Position numbers and translations under genes: made by a program
Assembly: GCA_044226205.1 (NCBI GenBank)
Contig: JBGAHL010000003.1
Coordinates: 186,001 to 250,000, forward strand
DNA length: 64,000 nucleotides
Source: M3007 sp044226205
GTDB lineage: Bacteria; Bacteroidota; Bacteroidia; Chitinophagales; Saprospiraceae
Direction of reading: 5' to 3'
Shown here: in pieces, positions 35,346 to 43,272 of the stretch
How positions within the stretch are numbered: the first letter of the stretch is position 1
Layout of the letters: every line of letters begins with the position of its first letter
Notes under the pieces: model-generated
Seen by the model: only the letters and a program-made list of their open reading frames with translations
Databases searched by the model: none
What the model was told of the DNA's origin: nothing

Positions 35346-36467
35346 CTAACGCCCCCTGCCGTTAAACCCGACGGAGATCCCGAAGCGATGGCCTTGCCTG
35401 CCGGGGATGAAGAAGGCGTTGACGGGGATGTTGAGTTTGCCCGACTTGAAGGATTTGCCGGCAGCAAAAACGAAGTTCGTACCAGCGGCATATTCACCCC
35501 GGCTGTCGAAACGCCAGTAGGTTTCGTTGGGGGTGGGTTCGCCCGGGTGAAGTTTTTGCCAGTCGCTCAGCAAGGCCCATTCGCCGTTTTCATAAAGCCC
35601 TTCCGCCCTTTTGGTGAGGTAGATCACGGGCCCGAAGGCAAATTCAAAACCGCTTCTGTTGCTCCGAATACCGTGTAAAATGTTGACGCTTGGGATGAAT
35701 TTGCCCTGGTCCATACCTGTGATGACCGGAATAAATTCGAAGAGGGCCTGCAATCCGCCCTGGTTGAGGTAGGCAGTTTCGAATTGGTATCCGAACTGAA
35801 ACATCATCGGGGAGGCATCGAGTCCGCCCTGGCGTTCGGGCGCCTGGTAGCGCAGGGCTGTTTCGCCGGTGAACAGGGTAATGCCCATACGCGGCCCGGA
35901 AAGATTGAGCCGGGCCACGTCAGGCATATTGACTGCACTTTCGTAATCGTAGCGTTTAGTCAGTTTGGAACGGAGATTTTCATCCATCGGGAGGCCGAAC
36001 ATTTGCTGGAGCGTGAGGCCCAGCATGGGTTGAATCTGGTTTTTGAGGTTGAGAAATTCCGTGACCTGCGATTTTTCCACGGTAGCGGTCGCGACGTCGA
36101 CCAGCCGGAGCGTGATGACGATGCTTTCACCCAGGAGTTCGACCCCGCCAGTGAGCATTTTGTCTGCCTTAAGTTTCTGACCGATTTCGACGACGCACAG
36201 TTTGCCGTAGCAATTTTGGATGTTAACCTGCTCTTTTTCAAGCAGATAACTGACGTCGTAAGGGTCCATTACTTCGTAAAGTCCGAGTTTGTCGAGTTCG
36301 ATACGAGCCAGGTTGCCCATTTGGACGGGGTCGAGGGTGAAGCCTTTGGAGTCGAGTTGCAGGACAGCAATTTTGTCCCGCGGATCGGTTTTTTGTGCGG
36401 AACACAGGGTGGGATGGCTAAACAGGAGAATCAGGTGCGCCGCAAGGAAGAGTACAAGATTTTTCAT
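35346..36467 (-). CDS. CsgG/LpoB-like domain fused to an outer-membrane barrel-like C-terminus
   Basis: The protein has 373 residues with a signal peptide (MKNLVLFLAAHLILLFSHPTLCSAQ). Residues 30-170 (KIAVLQLDSKGFTLDPVQMG ... LADKL-type helix ... ADKMLTGGVELLGESIVITL, then RLVDVATATVEKS) follow the alternating pattern of the CsgG/LpoB/TolB-N fold. In that fold a family of peptides is bound or a secretion channel assembled. The second half is strand-rich and ends in HRFGISVGFNGRGR, as in an 8-stranded barrel. Related Bacteroidota proteins exist with unknown roles. It faces the TerB-DnaJ gene divergently. The domain calls are by pattern only. Confidence 0.65.
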   Translation of the reverse strand: MKNLVLFLAAHLILLFSHPTLCSAQKTDPRDKIAVLQLDSKGFTLDPVQMGNLARIELDKLGLYEVMDPYDVSYLLEKEQVNIQNCYGKLCVVEIGQKLKADKMLTGGVELLGESIVITLRLVDVATATVEKSQVTEFLNLKNQIQPMLGLTLQQMFGLPMDENLRSKLTKRYDYESAVNMPDVARLNLSGPRMGITLFTGETALRYQAPERQGGLDASPMMFQFGYQFETAYLNQGGLQALFEFIPVITGMDQGKFIPSVNILHGIRSNRSGFEFAFGPVIYLTKRAEGLYENGEWALLSDWQKLHPGEPTPNETYWRFDSRGEYAAGTNFVFAAGKSFKSGKLNIPVNAFFIPGRQGHRFGISVGFNGRGR

Positions 36468-36700
36468 GGCTGAATTGTGTTTGATTTGAAACCTGAGGCA
36501 AAGGTCGATGGCCCGAGAGGCGGTTTTGAACTGATTTGCGCCAATCTTGAATTTTGTTTTTCTTTAATTTAAGGAAAGTAATGCCCGACAAAGCCAGAAT
36601 GCTGTGAAAGCAGAATTTTTTCCACACTGCTCAAACTCGTAGATTTGCGCGCTCAACCATCCAGCGTGCTGGGTGTTTTCTGTCCCGACTTCTGAAACAG

Positions 36701-37501
36701 GTGCAACACAAGGGAAAAGTCATACTCGGTTTGATCGGCCTTTTTATTGGCGACAGCATAGGGATGCCGTTCGGCGCCCTGTTCGGGTTTGTGGTGGGCT
36801 CGTTTCTGGGTTATATTTTGATCGATCGCCCTTTGGAACAGGAAGCCGGCGAAGCGCAGTACAAGGCTTATCAGCGCCGTCAAGGAGAGTTTTTGCGGCA
36901 TGTGATTGCTCTTTGTGCCAAACTGGCGAAGGCGGACGGCACGGTAAACCGCTCGGAGGTCAATCACATGGAACGGCTGATGCGCTATCAGTTCAGGTTG
37001 TCGGACGCCAATCGCGCCTACTCGATCCGCATCTGGAATCAGGTGAAAGATTCCCCCGAGCCCTTTGATGCCTACGCCAGGGCTTTTTACCGCGATTTTG
37101 AAAAGGAGCGCCACTATGTGCTGAATATGATGGATTTGTTGTTCAGCATGTCGGCCTCCGATGGCGGGCTGCACCCGAGGGAAGAGGAGTTGTTGTTGCG
37201 GGCAGCCGGTATTTTCCACATTGGCCGTTTGCAGTTCGATCGGATCAAAAGCCGCTACTACCACATGCCGCCCCATGCCGATCAGCGCTGGTCGCCGCTC
37301 GATCCGTACTATGCCATTCTGGGGGCTCAACCGGGCGAATCGCTCGATGCCATCAAGAAAAAATTTCGCACCCTCGCCTTTCAGTGGCACCCCGATCAGG
37401 TAGCCGCGCGGAATGCCTCGCCCGATGCCTTGCGGCATGCCAAGGAGAAATTTCAGCAAATCAACGAGGCTTACGAAAAGATCGTGGAGTCGAGGAAATA
37501 A
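36701..37501 (+). CDS. DjlA-like protein: membrane anchor, TerB domain and C-terminal DnaJ domain
   Basis: The protein has 266 residues. A glycine-rich hydrophobic N-terminus (VILGLIGLFIGDSIGMPFGALFGFVVGSFLG) anchors it in the membrane. A TerB-type helical domain follows (HVIALCAKLAKADGTVNRSEV ... LFSMSASDGGLHPREEELLL), with paired acidic repeats that may bind metal. The end is a J domain (DPYYAILGAQPGESLDAIKK ... WHPDQ with His230-Pro-Asp) that would stimulate a DnaK ATPase. This is the domain order of E. coli DjlA. The start is GTG at 36701; no ATG upstream keeps the hydrophobic N-terminus. It is a membrane-bound co-chaperone probably used under envelope stress. Confidence 0.88.
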   Translation: MQHKGKVILGLIGLFIGDSIGMPFGALFGFVVGSFLGYILIDRPLEQEAGEAQYKAYQRRQGEFLRHVIALCAKLAKADGTVNRSEVNHMERLMRYQFRLSDANRAYSIRIWNQVKDSPEPFDAYARAFYRDFEKERHYVLNMMDLLFSMSASDGGLHPREEELLLRAAGIFHIGRLQFDRIKSRYYHMPPHADQRWSPLDPYYAILGAQPGESLDAIKKKFRTLAFQWHPDQVAARNASPDALRHAKEKFQQINEAYEKIVESRK

Positions 37502-37507
37502 GGGTTT

Positions 37508-38461
37508 TCAGACAAACATTTCCTGTACGATAAAAAAGCCGTCGGAGCCCTGACTCTGATACAAAGGCATGAGGATCAGCCCGTTATCAGGCGAAAAAAT
37601 GGGGCCTCTCGCATCGTCGGCCAGGTGTTCGCTGCGTTGCACGGGTTGAAAATTGATATATCCCGGCCGCATGCGAAAGTGATCGACGGGGCGGATGGAA
37701 TGGGCATAGCGGAGTTTGGTGACCTTGGGCAGGGAGGCTGAGTACTCGTTGAGCGCCGTTTCGTTGGGAGAACGCATGGCGTCCATCTCGATGCATCCTG
37801 CGGCGCGTAGGCAATTGATAATCACCGCGATGGTGCGGTTGGCGGAAAGGGGATCGTTGTGCTGCCCGGCCTCGAAAGCGATGCCCATGATGTGTTTGGG
37901 GGCAATATTGGCAAATTGATGCTCCACGGCAAAATGCAGCAGGGTGCCCTGGATGCCATCGGCCAGCCCCAGCACAACGGGAGCCGCGAGGCTTTTGGCC
38001 AATCGCAGACTGGCCTGGTTGTTGGCCGGGAGAGAAAAAATACCGCCGCCCGCCGAAGTTGTATGCAGGTCGAGCAGGATCAAGGCTTCGGGCTGTGTGG
38101 TTTCGACTTCCTTGCGAATGATGGCCAGCAGTTCACACATTTCGCGGTCTTCCGCGTGCAGGCTTGCCGCATCAGCGTCTTTCACCCGTTCGATATTCTC
38201 CGGCGTCCACTGTCTGTTCAGGTCTTTTTCAATAAAGCGTTTTTGTGCGGCATAGGCCCAACGGTTGCCGATAATTCCGGTCAGGGTGCCGTGAAACGGG
38301 AATGCGGGGTTGTTTTCCGTTTCATATTCCAGCATCCTGAATACCTCTTCCAGCGCTCTCACGCCGGCAGGTTCGTTACCGTGTATGGCGCCGAAGGCCA
38401 GAACGAGGGCGCCGGGTTTATTGCCGCCGAAACGGCCGATCATCCGCGAATTAGTAGGCAT
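37508..38461 (-). CDS. Succinylglutamate desuccinylase/aspartoacylase-family zinc deacylase
   Basis: The protein has 317 residues. It shows the carboxypeptidase-like zinc site of the AstE/AspA family: GAIHGNE (His27, Glu30) and DLHTT (His133), with NRWAYAAQKRFIEKDLNR corresponding to the substrate-binding Asn-Arg region. A Glu in GIAFEAGQHND is the likely general base. The family hydrolyses N-acyl amino acids such as N-acetylaspartate or N-succinylglutamate; the exact substrate cannot be read. The ATG at 38461 gives a short leader before MIGRFGG; an ATG six codons downstream is also possible. It converges with the TerB-DnaJ gene. Confidence 0.85.
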   Translation of the reverse strand: MPTNSRMIGRFGGNKPGALVLAFGAIHGNEPAGVRALEEVFRMLEYETENNPAFPFHGTLTGIIGNRWAYAAQKRFIEKDLNRQWTPENIERVKDADAASLHAEDREMCELLAIIRKEVETTQPEALILLDLHTTSAGGGIFSLPANNQASLRLAKSLAAPVVLGLADGIQGTLLHFAVEHQFANIAPKHIMGIAFEAGQHNDPLSANRTIAVIINCLRAAGCIEMDAMRSPNETALNEYSASLPKVTKLRYAHSIRPVDHFRMRPGYINFQPVQRSEHLADDARGPIFSPDNGLILMPLYQSQGSDGFFIVQEMFV

Positions 38462-38565
38462 AGGGCGAGGGGGTGAATCTGTTGGCAAAAATAAAAAAGG
38501 CGAGGGGCAAAGCGTGGCAAATTCTGATGTTTATAGACCGGTCGCAAGGGATACCCTGAAAACGA

Positions 38566-38595
38566 CATGGGTCGCCGGACATTCGGCGACCCATG
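38566..38595 (-). terminator. Intrinsic terminator hairpin downstream of the DinB-repeat gene
   Basis: A perfect 12-bp stem CATGGGTCGCCG / CGGCGACCCATG encloses a six-base loop (38578-38583). On the minus strand it is followed by a short T-run (GTTTT). It lies 31 bases past the stop of the DinB-tail gene. Confidence 0.7.
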
Positions 38596-38626
38596 TTCGA
38601 TAGCAATAATACTTTGGCCTGCGGGC

Positions 38627-40405
38627 TTATTTTTTCTTGCCTTTGGCAGCAGGTGTTTGTTCGGCAGCCGATTTTTTGGCCTGTCGCGCGGCGCGAGCTT
38701 TTTCAAGTATTTCGGCGCGGGTGAGCTTCGGTCCTTCGACTTTTGCTTTTTTAGCCGGCGCTTTGCCTTCGGCGACTTGTTTGGCCTGTCGCGCGGCGCG
38801 AGCTTTTTCAAGTATTTCGGCACGGGAGAGTTTGGGGCCCTCGGCTTTTGCTTTTTTAGCAGGGGCGTTGCCGTTGGCCGCCTGTTTGGCCTGGCGAGCG
38901 GCGCGTGCCTTTTCAAGTATTTCGGCGCGGGTGAGTTTGGGCCCTTCGGCTTTTGCCGGTGCTTTTGCTTTTTTAGCCGGCGCTTTGGGCGCTTTGGCGG
39001 GAGCGGTTACCTTGGGTTGTTCGGCTTGTTTGGCCTGTCGCGCGGCGCGAGCCTTTGCAAGTATTTCAGCACGGGAGAGTTTGGGTCCTTCGGCTTTTGC
39101 CTTCTTCGCGGGAACGTTGCCACTGGCCGCCTGTTTCGCCTGGCGCGCGGCGCGAGCTTTGGCGAGGATTTCGGCGCGGGTGAGTTTGGGCCCTTCGGCT
39201 TTTACCGGCGCTTTTGCTTTTTTAGCCGGCGCTTTGGGTGTTTTGGCGGGAGCGGTTACCTTGGGTTGTTCGGCTTGTTTGGCCTGTCGCGCGGCGCGAG
39301 CCTTTGCAAGTATTTCAGCACGGGTGAGTTTGGGTCCTTCGGCTTTTGCCTTCTTGGCGGGAGCGTTGCCGCTGGCGGCCTGTTTGGCCTGGCGTGCGGC
39401 ACGTGCTTTTGCGAGGATCTCGGCGCGGGTGAGTTTGGGCCCTTCGGCTTTTGCCGGCGCTTTTGCTTTTTTGGCAGGGGCTTTGGGTGCTTTTGCAGGG
39501 GCAGCTACCTTGGGTTGTTCGGCTTGTTTGGCCTGGCGTGCGGCACGCGCTTTGGCGAGGATCTCGGCGCGGGTGAGTTTAGGCCCTTCGGCTTTTGCCG
39601 GCGCTTTTGTTTTTTTGGCAGGGGCTTTGGGTGCTTTTGCAGGGGCAGCTACCTTGGGTTGTTCGGCTTGTTTGGCCTGTCGCGCGGCGCGCGCTTTGGC
39701 GAGGATTTCGGCACGGGTGAGTTTGGGCCCTTCGGCTTTTGCAGCGGGTTTGGGTTGGCGGCTTTTTGCAGCAGGAGGAGTGGCGGCGCTGGTTTTGGCA
39801 GATGGGCGCCCGGGTCGTTTGGCTGCTGTTGTAGCGGCTGCCGATTCCCGAGGTTTGTCTTCGTCTTTTGATTCGCTGGTTTTACTCAATGCCAGGCGGA
39901 TATGGGCTAAATGATGACGGCTGTGCCAGGCATATAATGCAATAGATTCAGTAAGGGGGACTCTGCGTTGATTTGCCGGATGATAATATACGCGTTCGAG
40001 TTCTTCTTCGGATAGAGATTCCATAAAAGAAACCCAGCGACGATGTAGTGCGGATAGAAGTTTTAATGCTGATTTTACCGAACCATTTTTCCCGTCTTCT
40101 GTATCAGCCCAAAGTTTTTCTTCATAGGGTTTTATAACAGGAACATTTTCAGTAACAGCCAGCTTCATACGAGTGTATGCATTGATATGGCTATCGACAA
40201 TGTGATTTACAACCTGTTTTACCGTCCAGCCGCCTTTTCTGTATGTGGAATCCAGTTGGTTATTCTGTACTTTTTTTAATAGTTTTTTGAGTTGTTTGGG
40301 TAGCCTGGCTATCGATTTTATGTTTTTCCTTGTTTCATCCAGTGTATATGTTTGTCCGTATGAAAACGGTCCTATGGGGTATTTGAGTTCCTGCAGTGTT
40401 CTCAT
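38627..40405 (-). CDS. DinB/YfiT-family metalloprotein with a nine-copy histone H1-like Lys/Ala-rich tail
   Basis: The protein has 592 residues. Residues 1-178 form a DinB/YfiT-like four-helix domain (YPIGPFSYGQTYTLDETRKN ... GGWTVKQVVNHIVDSHINAY ... LYAWHSRHHLAHIRLA). His68, His161 and His165 sit where YfiT binds its metal; relatives are thiol (bacillithiol-type) S-transferases or hydrolases. A linker contains KRPGRPSAK, which resembles an AT-hook core. From about residue 224 come nine repeats of EGPKLTRAEILAKARAARQA with alternating long (Pro/Ala/Lys, about 48 aa) and short (about 35 aa) spacers, ending KGKKK. The tail is strongly basic and resembles bacterial histone H1/AlgP-type DNA-binding tails. 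The composition differs between the two parts: the N-terminal coding DNA is AT-rich and the tail GC-rich, suggesting a fusion. DNA binding is inferred. Confidence 0.82.
   Translation of the reverse strand: MRTLQELKYPIGPFSYGQTYTLDETRKNIKSIARLPKQLKKLLKKVQNNQLDSTYRKGGWTVKQVVNHIVDSHINAYTRMKLAVTENVPVIKPYEEKLWADTEDGKNGSVKSALKLLSALHRRWVSFMESLSEEELERVYYHPANQRRVPLTESIALYAWHSRHHLAHIRLALSKTSESKDEDKPRESAAATTAAKRPGRPSAKTSAATPPAAKSRQPKPAAKAEGPKLTRAEILAKARAARQAKQAEQPKVAAPAKAPKAPAKKTKAPAKAEGPKLTRAEILAKARAARQAKQAEQPKVAAPAKAPKAPAKKAKAPAKAEGPKLTRAEILAKARAARQAKQAASGNAPAKKAKAEGPKLTRAEILAKARAARQAKQAEQPKVTAPAKTPKAPAKKAKAPVKAEGPKLTRAEILAKARAARQAKQAASGNVPAKKAKAEGPKLSRAEILAKARAARQAKQAEQPKVTAPAKAPKAPAKKAKAPAKAEGPKLTRAEILEKARAARQAKQAANGNAPAKKAKAEGPKLSRAEILEKARAARQAKQVAEGKAPAKKAKVEGPKLTRAEILEKARAARQAKKSAAEQTPAAKGKKK
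38639..39736 (-). repeat. Coding tandem repeat (nine units of about 105 or 144 bases)
   Basis: The tail of the DinB-like gene is a DNA-level tandem array with near-identical 60-base cores and two spacer types of about 45 and 84 bases. Long spacers occur in units 1, 2, 4 and 6 and short ones in units 3, 5, 7 and 8. The array leaves long open frames on the opposite strand, which are artefacts. It should vary in copy number by slippage or recombination. Confidence 0.9.
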
Positions 40406-40480
40406 TGCGCAAGTTAAATTTGAAATTGAATAAATGGCGTAGTAAATAATTTTATTGAAATATTAAAGAGAAATTGATGA

Positions 40481-41092
40481 TTATTGCTTTACAGTATCTT
40501 TCCAGCGCCAGAGATATCGCGTCGCCAGGCTTCGCCAGGGTCGCCAGGGTTCTGCTCTTTCTATCATTTTGTTTTTGAGGGATTTACCTGTTTCAGTGAA
40601 GCCGCACAGCTTTATCATGGCTTGCTGGATTCCCAGATCGTCAATTGGGAGCACATCGGGCCTTCCGAGGGTGAAGATCAAAATCATTTCGACCGTCCAT
40701 TGTCCAACACCTTTGATTCTGGAAAGTTCATTTATTATTTCTATATCGCTTTTATTGTGCCAAATATTGTTATCTATGTCATTTTCAATGGCATATTTGG
40801 CAACATTCTGGAGGTAGGATGTTTTTTGAGCAGATAGCCCGATGCCCCGCAATTGCTCGAATGGCATATCGACGAGGAGTGCAGGACGGGGATTGCGGTC
40901 GGGGAAAAGCGATAAAAAGCGGTTAAAAATGGTTGCTGCCACTTTCCCGCTGAGCTGTTGCGAGACGATGGAATCCAAAAGATCGTAATAGACATTCCCG
41001 GATGGAGAGAATGATGGCAGGGTGGTCGTCTCAATTACTTTTTTGAATTCAGGGTCATTTTGCAAGTGCAAAGTAGCCTCGGTTAAATTCAT
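40481..41092 (-). CDS. DNA-3-methyladenine glycosylase II (HhH-GPD family)
   Basis: The protein has 203 residues from ATG 41092 (MNLTEATLHLQNDPEF). The helix-hairpin-helix motif reads LSRIKGVGQWTVEMILIFTL and is followed by LPIDDLGIQQAM, in which Asp152 is the conserved catalytic aspartate. SIVSQQLSGKVAATIFNRF is the conserved substrate-pocket helix. The family removes alkylated purines (3-methyladenine) from DNA in base-excision repair. The short form without the N-terminal AlkA domain is common in Gram-negatives. The open frame reaches 41260 but the extra 56 residues are not family-like. It is divergent from the GCS2-CBS gene and next to the DinB-like gene, which also suggests damage response (inference). 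Confidence 0.88.
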   Translation of the reverse strand: MNLTEATLHLQNDPEFKKVIETTTLPSFSPSGNVYYDLLDSIVSQQLSGKVAATIFNRFLSLFPDRNPRPALLVDMPFEQLRGIGLSAQKTSYLQNVAKYAIENDIDNNIWHNKSDIEIINELSRIKGVGQWTVEMILIFTLGRPDVLPIDDLGIQQAMIKLCGFTETGKSLKNKMIERAEPWRPWRSLATRYLWRWKDTVKQ

Positions 41093-41261
41093 GCGGCAAG
41101 GTAAAGAGTTTTTGTTCAAATATTTTATACCCTCTATCAACGAAATAATTTTTACCCTCAAATCGCCTTTTTTCCCCAAAAACATCTTTTGTAACTCTTC
41201 TTCAAAAGAAATAATATTGCCCCGCCGGAATGCCTGAACTAGTCCCCGGCGTACATGCAAT

Positions 41262-43199
41262 ATGGGTTTTCAAAAAGTCAACACTGTAGAAAGTCAAAAT
41301 GAAATGCAGCGCTTTGTGCGCGCCTTGCTGGAAGATGTGCAGGCCTTTGAGTATATGCTGACGAACAACTGGTTCGAAAGCGATATCACCCGCATCGGGG
41401 CCGAACAGGAGATGGCGCTCGTGGATAAAAGCACCCTCAAGCCGGCTACGATTAACATGGAGGTGCTGGCCAAAATGGGCGACCAGTATCCCTGGTGCGT
41501 TACCGAACTGGCCAAATTCAACCTCGAGACCAACCTGTCGCCAAGAGAATTTTCCGGAGATTGCCTGAGTCAAATGGAGGCGGAAAACATTGATTACCTT
41601 CGAATTATACAAAAATACCTTGATGAATTTGATGCCGACCTGATCCTGTGCGGCATCCTGCCCACCTTGCGAAAGCACGACCTTGAAATGCACAACCTGA
41701 CGCCCAAGGATCGCTACTTCGCACTGATGGCCGCCATTCAGAAACATCTGCTGGGCACATCTTTCGAACTCCGTGTAGAAGGTGTGGACGAACTGCTGGT
41801 CAAGCACGATTCTCCTTTGCTCGAAGCCTGCAACACGAGTTTTCAGGTGCATTTGCAGGTGTCGCCCAAGGAGTTCGTGAAGATGTACAATATTGCCCAG
41901 GTGCTGGCAGGGCCGACCATCGCCATCACGGCCAACTCGCCCCTGGTATTCGGCCGGCGTTTGTGGCACGAGACCCGGATCGCATTGTTTCAGCAGAGCC
42001 TCGATACGCGCACCACCAATGATCACATGCGCGAACGACTGCCGCGCGTCAACTTCGGTTCGGGTTGGTTGCAGGGTGATATTACCCAGATCTATCGCGA
42101 AGACATCAGCCGTTTCCGCGTCTTGCTGGCTGGCGCCATTGAAGAAGATTCTCTGGCTATGATCAAGGATGGCAAGGTGCCCAAACTGCGCGCCCTGCAA
42201 ATACATAACTCCACGGTGTATCGCTGGAACCGGCCCTGCTATGGCATTTCGCCCAATGGCAAACCTCACCTCCGTATCGAAAACCGGGTGATGCCGGCCG
42301 GCCCAACACCCGTCGACGCCACGGCAAATGCCGCGTTTTGGCTGGGCGCTATGATTGGTATGGGATTGCACTATGAAGACATTACCAAACAAATTGATTT
42401 CGTCGATGCCCGCGACAACTTCCTTAAAGCCGCGAAATTTGGCATCGATACAACCTTCACCTGGTTCAAGGATAAAAAAATATCAGCTACCGAATTGATC
42501 CTGAAAGTGTTGCTTCCCCTGGCAAAAGAAGGATTGAAACACCGCAAAGTGCGCACTTCCGATATCAACAAGTATCTGGATATCATTGAAGCCCGCGCCA
42601 AAAACCACATTACCGGCGCCCGCTGGGCCTTGCGCTCTTTTACCGCGCTGAAAAAAGAAGTCACCAACGACGAAGCGATCTCTTGTGTGACAGCCGCTAT
42701 TATTAAAAATCAAAAAGAAAATAAACCTGTGCATACCTGGAAAGAACCCACCGCTGCTGATCTCGAAAACTGGTCGCCCAGCCGCCTGAAGGTCGAAGAG
42801 TTTATGTCGACTGATTTGTTTACCGTTCAAAAAGAGGACCTTATAGAACTTGTAGCAGAAATTATGGACTGGCGCCGCATCCGCTACATGCCGGTGGAAA
42901 ACAGTAAAGGCGAACTCGTAGGACTGGTTACTTCGCGTATGTTGCTGCGTCATTTTGTCCGCCAAAGCAAACTGGCTGAAACAGAAGAACCCTCGGCGCC
43001 TACCACGGTCAAAGACCTGATGATCGAAAAGCCTATCACGGCAACGCCCGATACAAGTATAATGGATGCCATGGAAAAAATGCGCGTCAACAAGATCGGC
43101 TGCCTGCCGGTCGTAAAAGGCAAAGACCTGGTCGGGATTATTACGGAAATGGATTTTTTGCGTATCACGGGCAGGCTGATGGAGCGCGTTATTAAATAG
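41262..43199 (+). CDS. Glutamate-cysteine ligase-like (GCS2) protein fused to two CBS domains
   Basis: The protein has 645 residues. Residues about 30-480 resemble the GCS2 family of carboxylate-amine ligases: RIGAEQEMALVD, ELAKFNLETNLSPREFSG, SFQVHLQVSPKEFVKMYNIA, ITANSPLVFGRRLWHETRIA and GKPHLRIENRVMPAGPTPVD. The ATP and Glu/Mg2+ positions (E-x-E and the His/Arg residues) are in place. Two C-terminal CBS motifs follow: VEEFMSTDLFTVQKEDLIEL, then RIRYMPVENSKGELVGLVTS, and VKDLMIEKPITATPDTSIMD, then IGCLPVVKGKDLVGIITEMD. They probably sense adenine nucleotides. The combination is seen in Bacteroidota but its product is not known; it may make gamma-glutamylcysteine or another gamma-glutamyl amide. 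Confidence 0.82.
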   Translation: MGFQKVNTVESQNEMQRFVRALLEDVQAFEYMLTNNWFESDITRIGAEQEMALVDKSTLKPATINMEVLAKMGDQYPWCVTELAKFNLETNLSPREFSGDCLSQMEAENIDYLRIIQKYLDEFDADLILCGILPTLRKHDLEMHNLTPKDRYFALMAAIQKHLLGTSFELRVEGVDELLVKHDSPLLEACNTSFQVHLQVSPKEFVKMYNIAQVLAGPTIAITANSPLVFGRRLWHETRIALFQQSLDTRTTNDHMRERLPRVNFGSGWLQGDITQIYREDISRFRVLLAGAIEEDSLAMIKDGKVPKLRALQIHNSTVYRWNRPCYGISPNGKPHLRIENRVMPAGPTPVDATANAAFWLGAMIGMGLHYEDITKQIDFVDARDNFLKAAKFGIDTTFTWFKDKKISATELILKVLLPLAKEGLKHRKVRTSDINKYLDIIEARAKNHITGARWALRSFTALKKEVTNDEAISCVTAAIIKNQKENKPVHTWKEPTAADLENWSPSRLKVEEFMSTDLFTVQKEDLIELVAEIMDWRRIRYMPVENSKGELVGLVTSRMLLRHFVRQSKLAETEEPSAPTTVKDLMIEKPITATPDTSIMDAMEKMRVNKIGCLPVVKGKDLVGIITEMDFLRITGRLMERVIK

Positions 43200-43272
43200 A
43201 AAACAGACAGTTAATTCATAGTTTTTATTGCAGATTTTAATCCGGATTCGTTAACCAAATCAATCTTTTTGT

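Noticed and set aside
38567..39914. Two long plus-strand frames (434 and 425 aa) of repetitive Cys/Phe-rich or Ala-rich sequence
   Set aside because: Antisense of the tandem repeat array of the DinB-like gene; repeats without stops in several frames.
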